Positions 10,601 through 18,368 of a DNA stretch of 35,579 bases are shown here, in pieces. The translations under genes were made by a program, and so were the position numbers. The notes beneath the pieces were generated by a model, which saw only the letters and a program-made list of their open reading frames with translations, was not told the DNA's origin and did no database searches. Every line of letters begins with the position of its first letter. The stretch's first letter is position 1. Origin of the DNA: CAZOZP01 sp964584325 (lineage in GTDB: Bacteria > Bacteroidota > Ignavibacteria > Ignavibacteriales > Melioribacteraceae); contig CAZOZP010000038.1 of NCBI GenBank assembly GCA_964584325.1, positions 1-35,579 of the forward strand, written 5' to 3'.

Positions 10601-10714
10601 AACGAGGTTGCTTGAAAGTCCGTCTTCTACAGTATAGTTTTTAATGATGTAATTCTGCCCTGATGCCTGCACCATTATGTTGAGACAAACTAATATAATA
10701 AGGATTTTTGCCAA
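7607..10714 (-). CDS. Two-component propeller (Reg_prop/Y_Y_Y) sensor histidine kinase
   Basis: 1035 residues. A signal peptide (about 1-19) is followed by a periplasmic beta-propeller built of Reg_prop blades, for example GFIWIGTDAGIIRFDGE, GNLWVASNAGLW and GSTWVGTEKGLFLLE. A Y_Y_Y domain lies at about 628-728, one membrane helix at about 732-753, a coiled coil, then HisKA with His824 in AHDLKNPL. The HATPase domain has an N-box (DNLISNAVKYSP), G1 (DNGPGFSDED) and G2 (GLGLFIVKEI). Such proteins sense extracellular polymers or envelope state and phosphorylate a response regulator. Unlike the hybrid (HTCC) type it lacks receiver and AraC domains, and no response regulator is nearby. The start is TTG: an in-frame stop lies 5 codons upstream and the signal peptide begins here. 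The 3' end overlaps the converging barrel gene by 4 bases. Confidence 0.88.
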   Translation of the reverse strand: MAKILIILVCLNIMVQASGQNYIIKNYTVEDGLSSNLVKTLIQDEKGFIWIGTDAGIIRFDGELFKEMAKGNSHSYVKFLYKKSADELYFLYDMGFGSISLSDYGYSYKNIINGTITGSDTLLFYPKSLLADINDNLWIGESNGISRYQRGKLNKYPLVNSGNHWDRSFKFVKDKNGNLFVFTFGGEVYKYKADTDVFEVLHTKNKEFVNISDVVFYKGNIYCGFMNGLGKFNYNKNDNSYSIQSLNNVSNVSVIVPDSTGTFYLGTWNDGIYEYNLSTSSLNKIEGISNTPINWASLDKTGNLWVASNAGLWFVSKSKFDNLDMTGYFNKINYSGQFNDYIAFIQEKNDSVITFSNQHQIFSISVNDRSKNFQTLGSFPNLYNYHATEDGYWLSYISLLLQKIDNNGKVLVSTSSRGRIPRMEETDKKEFWGYQEYVHSILRMFPDGTKKEYKIDFNKIQHLNVLKKFNGNDIYFAGKGKNSFLYKFDYKNDKFINLSARLNEEYDINVFDMDISSDNSILLASNNGLYRMSADYSKLELFNIPELVENMIKAVKIDKNGSTWVGTEKGLFLLENNDFIYFTKKDGLANSSITYQGLVFDKYNRIWIANANDVTFWQSTDSKITKTSIPKLLSVIFTSEGKKVESENNIFPTGASIRAEFSTLLYPSDKTSYMYRFIGLDTNWITQYSNSLNMPLHKAGRYVLQIKAKKAGYFWSDIAEYEFEVTDPWYLSLSMRIFYFISLVVFVIIIVDRINKIRINRLESRRQELEQIVAIRTGELLKEKETTEKYLRDKEILLDESEKSRKELQEANDLKEKLLNIAAHDLKNPLQVILGYEFLVREEFTLEGEHLSMMDKIFLSSKRMLNIITELLESAATASQRIELKKTDSNLASLIENIVHHNIARAEQKKQHIKIDLDESINANVDQFWFKEAIDNLISNAVKYSPLNETILIKLEKLNGVTRISVKDNGPGFSDEDKKNMFNKFQRLSAKPTANESSTGLGLFIVKEIIDKHGGKISLETEPGKGAMFIIEFNN

Positions 10715-10780
10715 AGTAATCCGGAATTATTTATAGTATTTTCGATATAAAAAACAAATTGTTTAGTTGAAATATACGGA

Positions 10781-11551
10781 TTAGTTTTTAACTTCGTTCA
10801 ATTTTGCGGCAATAAGCCTTTGAACTACAGGAAGTATTGTTTCCTGAAATGGGAGAGATAAGTCTGTGTTAATAAAAATCGAATTCCTGTCAAAGCTGTC
10901 TTTAAACAAAATTTGTTTATATGGATTATCTGCAAATTCATAAGAGCTTAAAAGTTCAGTTTCCACTTTACGTATTATTGTTTTTCCTGACTCTTCACCG
11001 GGAACGCGGTATTTGTAAATATTAATCTTTCCGGAAAGATTATCAGGTATAATAAGATATCCGTTATCGCTGAAATTGCTGTATTTTTCTGTTCTGCTTA
11101 ACTCCATATTGTCTTCAACAAAATCATAGATGGCCTTTCCCTCGTTAATAACATTTTCAATGCAGGGTATTGCCCATTTCATAAAATCTCTGATCTGCTC
11201 AAGTTCAGTTTCAGTTACAAGAAGAACTTCAGTCCCGGAAATTTCACTTTCAATATCAACAATTACCATATCCTTTGCAGCTCTTTCAAAGTATAATGGA
11301 TTAGTATCCATAAAATCTTCAAATGTATATGCTATATCAATCAATTCAGATAAATAAGGATATATCTTGTTTTGCCTGAATAAATCTCTGTAATTTCTGA
11401 GAATCCCAAGAACTTTATATTCAGCCAGTTCCCTATCCTCAGTTACATCAAAAATATATGAAAGAGATAATTTTTCCATTTTGCATCGTTTTTTAACAAT
11501 AATAACAACACTCATACCAATGGAAAAAAGCAGGTTAAATCCGAAAAGCAT
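10781..11551 (-). CDS. Unknown protein, possibly membrane-anchored
   Basis: I do not recognise this protein. The longest frame gives 256 residues and begins with about 18 hydrophobic residues followed by KKR, which could be a signal anchor. A second start at 11479 (MEKLSLSYIF) would give a soluble protein of 232 residues. Neither start has a clear ribosome site. T-rich non-coding DNA easily mimics a membrane helix, so the choice is open. A TATAAT-like hexamer lies just upstream of 11551, which would fit transcription starting near the longer start and favours the shorter protein. The body is mixed and acidic, with conserved-looking segments around WAIPCIENVINEG and YGFSDNGYL-type stretches, and no catalytic motif. 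It follows the 111-residue gene in the same direction but across a gap of about 170-240 bases. Confidence 0.65.
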   Translation of the reverse strand: MLFGFNLLFSIGMSVVIIVKKRCKMEKLSLSYIFDVTEDRELAEYKVLGILRNYRDLFRQNKIYPYLSELIDIAYTFEDFMDTNPLYFERAAKDMVIVDIESEISGTEVLLVTETELEQIRDFMKWAIPCIENVINEGKAIYDFVEDNMELSRTEKYSNFSDNGYLIIPDNLSGKINIYKYRVPGEESGKTIIRKVETELLSSYEFADNPYKQILFKDSFDRNSIFINTDLSLPFQETILPVVQRLIAAKLNEVKN

Positions 11552-11721
11552 TATACATTATAAATAGATGTTGGAGTCTGTTAAAATCAAAAAAGATATG
11601 AAATACAATCAATTAACGTGAAAGGATAATAAAAATATTTAATAGCCCGGAAAAATGTCATTACTGGATTAAAACGAAACAAGTATTCTCTGACAAGTTA
11701 TATTGACATGTAAAGAGAAAT

Positions 11722-12057
11722 TTACAGTTCACCTCTTTTATATTTAAGCTGCGTTGTTATTCTTTTTATTTGTCTTTCTATAATCAGGTCAGCTATTTTT
11801 TCAGGAATTTCCTGAATAGAGTTTTCGTTAAGAGCTTTATTCAATCGTATTTCATCTACATCTATGCGGTAAAGAGTATTCAGAAATCTTTCGAAATTCT
11901 TAGCCATTAAAATTTTGATTCTTTCAATAAGAAACTCTTTAATTATTTTTGTGCTTTCTACAATTTCACTGCTCTCAGATATTCCTATCGGGGTAGAGAT
12001 GCTGAAATCTTCGGTCAGTTTTTCAACAAGAATTTCAATTACTTCCTTATCGTACAT
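11722..12057 (-). CDS. Unknown 111-residue protein
   Basis: This is a small, charged, probably helical protein with no signal peptide, no membrane helix and no motif I recognise. Its last third (QEIPEKIADLIIERQIKRITTQLKYKRGEL) looks like an amphipathic helix with a basic end. The start ATG is followed by YDKEVIEILVEKL; the DNA upstream has an imprecise purine stretch (AGAAAAA) rather than a strong ribosome site. It sits 55 bases downstream of the ABC permease in the same direction, so it may be the last gene of the pepO-ABC transcript. Length and codon use look normal for the window, and I regard it as a real gene. Confidence 0.6.
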   Translation of the reverse strand: MYDKEVIEILVEKLTEDFSISTPIGISESSEIVESTKIIKEFLIERIKILMAKNFERFLNTLYRIDVDEIRLNKALNENSIQEIPEKIADLIIERQIKRITTQLKYKRGEL

Positions 12058-12111
12058 TTTTACCTGAAATTTTTCTTAAAATAATAATAATCAAAAAGTT
12101 ACTGTAGTAAT

Positions 12112-13380
12112 TTAAATATCTTTATTAAATATCCATTCTCTTAAATCTCTAAAGCCCGGTTTTTTATTATTTATCAGTAGTGCAATTCTGTAGATCTTTC
12201 CGGAGATACGAAAAACGCCGGCCATTGTAGTTAAGTTTATTAGAATGCTTAATGTAAACTGCCAAAAGGGAACATCCATCATTACGACACGGGCAGGCAT
12301 TACTATTATGGAAGAGAAAGGAAAAACAGAAGCTATTGCCGCAATAAGATTATCAGGATTGTTGTTCAATGTAAGCGATATAAAAAAAGGAATCATTATA
12401 AGCATCATGATTGGCCATACAGCGGTCTGACTATCTTGGTCATTATCATACATAGAACCTGCAGCGGCGAAAAGTCCGCAAAAAGTTATTAATCCGATTA
12501 CAAAATTAAAGAGAAAATAAAACAATTTCAGAAGACTGATATTGAGAATTAAATCGTCAGGCAGGAAAGCAATCGATGATGCGCTTAGAAAAAAAACAGG
12601 AGAGAGCCAGATAAACATCTGAACAAATCCGGCTGTTGCAACTGCCATTATCTTGCCGGTTATCAATTCGGTTGCAGAGACAGAGGAAAGAATAACTTCA
12701 ACAATTCTGTTTGCTTTTTCCTGTACTATGGCTCGCATAACCATAGTCCCAAAAAATAGTAAACTCATGTATAGAAGGAATGAAAAAAGAAAAGACATTA
12801 CCTGGTTTCCGTAACCCTCCCTGTTAATTTGTTCTTCGGAAATTCTAAAAGCCTCAAAATCAGGAGCATTTTTAGCATATTCGAGGTCTTCTTTACTTAT
12901 GTTTTTACCGGCAAAGTATTTTTTTACGAGAGCTGAGTTAATAATTCTCTTTAGCTTTTCAATTACAGTGAGATTGTTTGGATTTTTTGAGTAAAACTTA
13001 ACTGATTTCTCAGATAAACCGGAATCCGGTAAAAATACCAGCGCAGTAATCTTTCCATCCATAAGTTTTTCTCTTATGGAATCGATGTATTTTTGGAGAG
13101 AATCACTTTTGATGACTTCAAAGGAAATATTGTAATAACCGGATTTAATAATTTCTTGTTCAGAAAACTCAGCGGATAGTTCGTTTTTTAATTCTTCAGA
13201 CTCACCGGCAATTATGAAATAGGAGCCCTGATCGCTTTCATATGAAACAAGTAGAAATTGAATACCTATAACACCGAAAGTAAGTAGAGGAATCAGAATT
13301 GTTGTTAGTATGAAGGATTTGCTGAATAGTCTTTCCTTAATCTCGCGCTTGAATACTGCAAAAGTTTTAGTGCTGAACAT
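12112..13380 (-). CDS. ABC-2 family exporter permease (NatB-like)
   Basis: 422 residues. There is one membrane helix near the N-terminus (FILTTILIPLLTFGVIGIQF), an extracytoplasmic domain of about 150 residues, then about five membrane helices, with VQEKANRIVEVILSSVSATELITGK between the second and third. This is the ABC2_membrane_3 / NatB architecture. I chose the start at 13380 over the one at 13395 because GAGGA lies 8 bases before it; this overlaps the ATPase gene by 14 bases and implies translational coupling. With the upstream ATPase it would form an efflux ABC transporter of the sodium or unknown-substrate type. The substrate cannot be read from sequence. Confidence 0.85.
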   Translation of the reverse strand: MFSTKTFAVFKREIKERLFSKSFILTTILIPLLTFGVIGIQFLLVSYESDQGSYFIIAGESEELKNELSAEFSEQEIIKSGYYNISFEVIKSDSLQKYIDSIREKLMDGKITALVFLPDSGLSEKSVKFYSKNPNNLTVIEKLKRIINSALVKKYFAGKNISKEDLEYAKNAPDFEAFRISEEQINREGYGNQVMSFLFSFLLYMSLLFFGTMVMRAIVQEKANRIVEVILSSVSATELITGKIMAVATAGFVQMFIWLSPVFFLSASSIAFLPDDLILNISLLKLFYFLFNFVIGLITFCGLFAAAGSMYDNDQDSQTAVWPIMMLIMIPFFISLTLNNNPDNLIAAIASVFPFSSIIVMPARVVMMDVPFWQFTLSILINLTTMAGVFRISGKIYRIALLINNKKPGFRDLREWIFNKDI

Positions 13381-14296
13381 CAGATGGTTCCTCATTCCGG
13401 TTATTGCCTACAAGTTTTATAAAAATTTCCTGAAGACTAATATCATTTGCAGAAAACCTTTTTATTTCAATACCTTTTTCAATAAGAAATTTAAGAAACT
13501 GTTGAGTACTTCCCGGATCCTTAAGCCTGATCCCGGTTGTGTTTCCGTATTGTTCAGTTTCTTTGACCATAGGGTGTCCATTTAAAAATGATAAATCACC
13601 AAAGTGATCCATAATAATGCTGCCTTCGGCAAAAGATTTCTTAATGACGTGAAGGTTTCCACTTAGAATATTACTACCCTTTTCAATCAGAACAATCTCA
13701 TCGCACATTTTTTCTGCATAATCCATTAAGTGCGTTGAGAGAATTATTACTTTATTTTTCTGTTTAAGTTCAATAATTATATCTTTAAGAAGGCCGGTAT
13801 TTATTGGGTCTAATCCGGAAAATGGTTCATCCAGAATAATAAATTCTGGGTTGTGTAATATTGTTGCGATAAATTGTACTTTCTGCTGATTCCCTTTAGA
13901 TAGATCTTCAATCCTTGAATCTTTTCTGGAAAGAAGGTCGAATTTTTCCAGATATGCAGTTGCGACTTTCTCAACATCTTTTCCTGATTTTCCTTTAATC
14001 TCGGCAAAAAATTTGAGCAGATCGAGTACTTTCATCTTTTTATAAACGCCACGCTCTTCGGGTAAATAGCCGGAAGCATCACGGAAATGGTTATCTGCTT
14101 TTCTGCCCTTGAATAATATTTCACCCGAATCGGGTACATAAATATTCAGAAGCATTCGAATTGTAGTAGTCTTTCCGGCACCATTTCTTCCAATCAGTCC
14201 GAAAACAGATCCGGAAGGAACGGTAAAGGAAACATCCTTAACGGCTTTAATTCCGTTAAATGATTTTGAAATGTTGTTTACCTCAAGAGCGTTCAT
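13367..14296 (-). CDS. ABC exporter ATP-binding subunit (NatA-like)
   Basis: 309 residues. The Walker A motif is GRNGAGKT (36-43), the signature LSKGNQQ (132-138), Walker B FIILDE (152-157) and the H-loop His189 in LSTHL. The Q-loop position reads GYLPEERGVY, as in many ABC-2 drug/sodium export ATPases where the Gln is replaced. The C-terminal 90 residues form the extra domain (DUF4162-like) typical of NatA. It pairs with the overlapping permease gene downstream. It begins 3 bases after the stop of the M13 peptidase gene, so the three are probably one transcript. The ribosome site is weak. Confidence 0.9.
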   Translation of the reverse strand: MNALEVNNISKSFNGIKAVKDVSFTVPSGSVFGLIGRNGAGKTTTIRMLLNIYVPDSGEILFKGRKADNHFRDASGYLPEERGVYKKMKVLDLLKFFAEIKGKSGKDVEKVATAYLEKFDLLSRKDSRIEDLSKGNQQKVQFIATILHNPEFIILDEPFSGLDPINTGLLKDIIIELKQKNKVIILSTHLMDYAEKMCDEIVLIEKGSNILSGNLHVIKKSFAEGSIIMDHFGDLSFLNGHPMVKETEQYGNTTGIRLKDPGSTQQFLKFLIEKGIEIKRFSANDISLQEIFIKLVGNNRNEEPSDVQH

Positions 14297-14299
14297 TGA

Positions 14300-16330
14300 T
14301 TACCAGATTTTAATAAGTTCAGCAGCCGGTTTTCCCATCGGGTCAGTTTCATTTATTCCGAATGCTTTATGAAAGACTTCATTATTCTTAAGCGGTCCTA
14401 ATACCCGGTATTTAGCAGGACTATGTACATCTGTTTTTAATCTTAATATAAGAGCTTGCTCCCGAATATTATTTCTCCAAACCTGAGCATAGCTTAGGAA
14501 AAATCTTTGTACCGGTGTAAATCCGTCAATTAGTTCGCCTTTATTGTATTGTTCGGTTTTCTTAAATGCATTGAGTGAAACTGCAATGCCGCCTAAGTCG
14601 GCAATGTTTTCTCCAAGAGTCAGCTTTCCGTCAATGTTATATCCTTCAACGGGGGAATATCCCGAGAATTGCTCAGCAAGTCTATCAGTCAACTCTGTGA
14701 AATTTTTCTGGTCTTCAGAAGTCCACCAATCTGTTATATTACCTTCAGCATCATATTTTCTGCCTTGGTCATCAAATCCGTGGGTTATTTCATGGCCAAT
14801 CACAACACCCATTGCACCATAGTTTATTGCGTCATCAACCGAAGCGTCGAAGAATGGAAATTGAAGTATTCCGGCAGGGAAGACAATCTCATTAGCCTTA
14901 GGTGAGTAGTAGGCATTAACAGTCTGAGGACTCATATACCATCTCGATCTGTCAACAGGATTATTAATATCATTCATACTGCGTTTATGATAGAACTCGT
15001 TAATACGCATAATGTTCCTAATGTAAGAATCATTGTTAATTCCCAGAGATGAAAAATCAGTCCACTTATCAGGGTACCCGATTTTATACTTGAAAGTAGA
15101 TAGTTTTTCAAGAGCTTTTTCCTTAGTATCTGTGGTCATCCATGTGAGGTTCTCGATTCTTTCCTTCATAGATTCCAGAAGGCTTCTTACTATATCTTCA
15201 GCTTTTTCTTTGGATTCGGGAGGGAAAGCTTTTTCGACATAAAGTTGTCCGAGAAGCTCACCGGTTTTTGAGTTAATAGTTTCAAGAATTCTTTTCCATC
15301 TAGGCTGCATTTCTGTAACACCGTTCAGGTATCTTGAATAGAAGTCGAACGAACTGTTAACGAAGTCTTGGTTTAAGTATGATGCAGAAGCTCTCAGAAA
15401 ATGGTATTTAATGTATAGACTCCAATTATCGAATCTTACTTCTTTCATCATTTTGTTTAATTCTTTAAAATATCCGGGTTGTGCAACATTGATGTATTCA
15501 GGATCTGAAATACCCAATTCTTCAAAATAAAAATCCCAGTCAAAATTGCCTGCAATTTCATATAATGAATCTATATCCATTTTGTTATAAGTCTTGATCG
15601 GATCACGGTTTTCGAGTCTGCTGTTTGAAGCTTTGGCAAGACGTGTTTCAATTGTCAAGATAGTATCAGCAATTTCACGTCCGCTCTTTAAGGCTAAACC
15701 AAGATTATTAAATAGAGACGCAATGTATTCTTTGTATTTTTCCCTGATTTCTTTTGATTTATCGTCCTGATTCAGATAGTAATCTCGGTCCGGGAGCCCT
15801 AATCCTCCCTGGTAAAGATATGCAAGGTTCATATTACTGTTTTTACTGTCAGGGGCGCTTGAAAATGTAAACAGAGGATTGAACAGTTTTCTCTGCATTT
15901 CAGCAAGCATTTTAATAAACGAATCCTGATCTTTTATTATATCAATTTTCTTTAATTCAGGCAATATTACTCTGAAATTTTCTTTTTCTATTCTTGCGGT
16001 ATCCATTCCGATTTTGTAGAAATCGGATACCTTTTGCCTGATGCTCCCTGTTTCAAACTGATTTCCGGCAAGTTCATCGAGTATAGTTTTTAATGTATTA
16101 AGATTATTTTCATTTAAAACTTCAAAATTGCTCCAGCGGCTTTGATCTTCAGGAATCGGATTGTTTTTAATCCAACCGCCGTTGGCATAATCATAGAAGT
16201 TGGCTGCCGGGAGAATGGATGTATCGAGGTTAACTGAATCAATACCTTTTATTTGAGGATATTCTTCAGGAGTAAAAGCGAAGAAACTTACAAAGCTCAT
16301 TAGAATTACCATAAACGATTTTTTATACAT
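14300..16330 (-). CDS. pepO: M13 family zinc metallopeptidase (neprilysin/PepO type)
   Basis: 676 residues, the usual M13 length. The zinc site is GHEITHGFDDQG with His513 and His517, and the third ligand lies in GENIADLGG (Glu574, Asp578). NAYYSPKANEIVFPAGILQ is the substrate-binding strand conserved in the family. The N-terminus is a short signal peptide without a lipobox cysteine, so export to the periplasm or outside is likely, not lipoprotein anchoring. The C-terminus ends in IKIW, whereas many relatives end in CxVW, so the last disulphide appears absent. M13 enzymes cleave short peptides. Its location 3 bases before an ABC exporter ATPase gene hints at processing or turnover of an exported peptide (inference). 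Confidence 0.92.
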   Translation of the reverse strand: MYKKSFMVILMSFVSFFAFTPEEYPQIKGIDSVNLDTSILPAANFYDYANGGWIKNNPIPEDQSRWSNFEVLNENNLNTLKTILDELAGNQFETGSIRQKVSDFYKIGMDTARIEKENFRVILPELKKIDIIKDQDSFIKMLAEMQRKLFNPLFTFSSAPDSKNSNMNLAYLYQGGLGLPDRDYYLNQDDKSKEIREKYKEYIASLFNNLGLALKSGREIADTILTIETRLAKASNSRLENRDPIKTYNKMDIDSLYEIAGNFDWDFYFEELGISDPEYINVAQPGYFKELNKMMKEVRFDNWSLYIKYHFLRASASYLNQDFVNSSFDFYSRYLNGVTEMQPRWKRILETINSKTGELLGQLYVEKAFPPESKEKAEDIVRSLLESMKERIENLTWMTTDTKEKALEKLSTFKYKIGYPDKWTDFSSLGINNDSYIRNIMRINEFYHKRSMNDINNPVDRSRWYMSPQTVNAYYSPKANEIVFPAGILQFPFFDASVDDAINYGAMGVVIGHEITHGFDDQGRKYDAEGNITDWWTSEDQKNFTELTDRLAEQFSGYSPVEGYNIDGKLTLGENIADLGGIAVSLNAFKKTEQYNKGELIDGFTPVQRFFLSYAQVWRNNIREQALILRLKTDVHSPAKYRVLGPLKNNEVFHKAFGINETDPMGKPAAELIKIW

Positions 16331-16466
16331 TTTGTCTCCATGTCATTTTTTTCAAGAACTTATTTTATGAGTTCCCAAAATAACGCTAAATGCTTTAAAA
16401 ATAAATACAAAAGCCCTCAAAAGGTGAATCCGTTTTTTAAAACGAGAATCATACCAACAAAAAAAT

Positions 16467-16655
16467 ATGAAAAATAAGAAATTACTTAAATACATAATTT
16501 GGGGAACAGCCGGAGCGGCCGGGGGATTTGCATATTATTATTTCGTCGGCTGCAGCGGTGGATGTCCTATAACAGGAAATCCGTTTATTTCAACTGCTTA
16601 CGGAGGCGTTTTGGGATTAACTTTGTCGAATATATTTTCACCGGCGAAGAAATAA
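16467..16655 (+). CDS. DUF6132 family small membrane protein
   Basis: 62 residues. It has a basic N-terminus (MKNKKLLKY), a membrane segment, then the hallmark YYYFVGCSGGCPITGNPF with two cysteines and PITxNP, followed by a second hydrophobic stretch containing GxxxG-like spacing (YGGVLGLTLSN). This matches the DUF6132 family of short membrane proteins found mostly in Bacteroidota; function unknown. The gene sits directly before a thioredoxin-like gene, and the conserved Cys pair may connect it to thiol or sulphur chemistry (inference). It is divergent from pepO across a 136-base promoter region. Confidence 0.8.
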   Translation: MKNKKLLKYIIWGTAGAAGGFAYYYFVGCSGGCPITGNPFISTAYGGVLGLTLSNIFSPAKK

Positions 16656-16719
16656 TAACTTTATTAAGTTATTCATAAAGTATATATTTTCATTCATAAA
16701 AACAGAAATTGGAGTAAAT

Positions 16720-17331
16720 ATGTCCGAAAAAAATAAAACAGTGAAAGGTATTTTTTCTGATCCGAAAAACAGAAGCAGGTTATACTGGTCGTTGTTTTTT
16801 CTGGCTTTTCTTACACTGTTCATCATAAATAATTCTGCCTCAGAGCCTGAAGCAGGGCCTTATCCGCCAAATTATACTCCTGCAGGTGAGAACGGAGTAA
16901 AACCTGCGGCACCCGGCTTTACCTTGCCAGCAGTTGACGGAAGTGAACTTAAATTATCTGATTATTCAGGTAAAGTTGTTTTAATAGATTTTTGGGCTAC
17001 ATGGTGTCCGCCTTGCAGAAAGAGTATTCCTGATTTAATTTCCTTGAAAAAAGAATACGGAAGCAAGGGCTTTGAGGTTATTGCAATTTCACTCGATTCG
17101 GATGATCCGAGAATGAATACAAAGAAAGATGTTCCGTCATTTGTTAAACAGTACGGATTAAATTATCCTGTTGTTTACGGTAATCAGTCAGTTGTTTCAG
17201 CATACGGAAATATTACAAGTATCCCGACATCATTTCTTATCGGCAAAGATGGCAAAATAATTTCAAAACACATAGGGTTGGTAGATAAAGCCGTTTATGT
17301 TAGCGAAATCGAAGCTGCACTGAAAAAATAA
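16720..17331 (+). CDS. Membrane-anchored TlpA-family thiol-disulphide oxidoreductase
   Basis: 203 residues. There is a cytoplasmic basic N-terminus and one membrane helix (about 22-38), then a thioredoxin-like AhpC-TSA/Redoxin domain from about 62. The active site is ATWCPPCRKSIPDL (Cys96, Cys99) and the cis-proline lies in SIPTSFLIG. Proteins of this type act in the periplasm as thiol reductases, in cytochrome c maturation or in keeping exported proteins reduced. The preceding DUF6132 protein may be a partner. A factor-independent terminator follows 10 bases after the stop. Confidence 0.92.
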   Translation: MSEKNKTVKGIFSDPKNRSRLYWSLFFLAFLTLFIINNSASEPEAGPYPPNYTPAGENGVKPAAPGFTLPAVDGSELKLSDYSGKVVLIDFWATWCPPCRKSIPDLISLKKEYGSKGFEVIAISLDSDDPRMNTKKDVPSFVKQYGLNYPVVYGNQSVVSAYGNITSIPTSFLIGKDGKIISKHIGLVDKAVYVSEIEAALKK

Positions 17332-17341
17332 TTTCAATTAT

Positions 17342-17370
17342 GCCGGATAGGTTTTACTTATCCGGCTTTT
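17342..17370 (+). terminator. Intrinsic terminator after the TlpA-family gene
   Basis: A perfect 8-bp stem (GCCGGATA / TATCCGGC) with a 9-base loop is followed by TTTT and further T-rich sequence on the plus strand. The minus strand has no T run after the stem, so it serves the tlpA-like gene, not the converging permease. Confidence 0.85.
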
Positions 17371-17378
17371 CATTTCTT

Positions 17379-18368
17379 TCACTTCAGAATATTAAATCTC
17401 TTTTTTAAAAGAAGAATAAATACCGGGGCTCCTACCAATGCCGTTACTGCACCAACGGGTAATTCCGAAGGGGAAAGCACCGTTCTGGCAAATGTATCGG
17501 CAATTATTAAAAATGATGCTCCGGCAAGGTATGAAACCGGCAGGATTATTCGGTTGTCGTAACCGTAAATAATTCTGCAGAGATGAGGTATAAACAACCC
17601 CACAAAGCCTATGATTCCGCTAACAGAGACAATTGCGGCAATCAGCAGGCTGGCTGCCAGGTATGTAATTTTGTGAAGTGCGGCTGTATTGATTCCGACG
17701 AACTTTGCATTTTCACTTCCCAAGGCCAGTACATTGTATTTGTGTCCGTTCAGGGCAAGAAGTAATCCTACTGCAAGTGAAAGTGAAAGAATGTACAAAG
17801 ATGAATCGGGAGAGGCCAGAGATAGAGTGCCTATTAACCAGTAAACAGCAGTTCTAAGAGTATCATCCATAAATGAAACAAGCAGAAGGATTATTGCAGA
17901 AAAGAACGCCCCGGCCATAACTCCGTTTAATAAAAGTACATTCGGTTCAATTTCACCAAAGCGCTTTCCCAGATAAAAAACAATAACCAAAACAATAAGT
18001 GCTCCGCCAAAAGAAAATAATTGAGTACCTAAAAAGCCGAGTCCCAATACAAGAGAAAGTATGGCACCGAAAGCACCACCGCTGGATATTCCGAGGATGT
18101 AAGGTTCAGCCAGCGGATTTTGAAGAAGTGCTTGAAATGCAACTCCTGTTACAGAAAGACCTCCGCCTATGGCAAGCGCCAGGATTATTCTTGGCAGACG
18201 AATATTGAGTACTATGTCAGAAAGAAAACCACCGTCAGCCCCGCTTAGTATCATTAAAGTATCAGAGGGACTCAGATAAACCTGCCCTATTCCAAGGCAT
18301 ATCAGAAAAGTTGCACAGAGAATAAGAGTCCAGACAAAGATATGTGTAATGAGTTTTACAGCATTCAC
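17379..18368 (-). CDS. FecCD/BtuC-type ABC importer permease, without partner genes
   Basis: 329 residues, nine to ten membrane helices. The diagnostic FecCD loop is seen at about residues 68-95 (GVAFQALLQNPLAEPYILG followed by ISSGGAFG), with RIILALAIGGGLSVTG before it and VGFVGLFIPHLCRIIYG near the C-terminus. Such permeases import iron-siderophores, heme or vitamin B12 with an ATPase and a periplasmic binding protein, neither of which is next to it here. The start is GTG: it overlaps the obgE stop by 4 bases (GTGA), so it is translationally coupled to obgE. It converges with the tlpA-like gene. Confidence 0.9.
   Translation of the reverse strand: MNAVKLITHIFVWTLILCATFLICLGIGQVYLSPSDTLMILSGADGGFLSDIVLNIRLPRIILALAIGGGLSVTGVAFQALLQNPLAEPYILGISSGGAFGAILSLVLGLGFLGTQLFSFGGALIVLVIVFYLGKRFGEIEPNVLLLNGVMAGAFFSAIILLLVSFMDDTLRTAVYWLIGTLSLASPDSSLYILSLSLAVGLLLALNGHKYNVLALGSENAKFVGINTAALHKITYLAASLLIAAIVSVSGIIGFVGLFIPHLCRIIYGYDNRIILPVSYLAGASFLIIADTFARTVLSPSELPVGAVTALVGAPVFILLLKKRFNILK

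Noticed and set aside
11557..11700. Small gene between the two unknown proteins
   Set aside because: No frame of meaningful length with a ribosome site; the DNA is AT-rich without strong hairpins.
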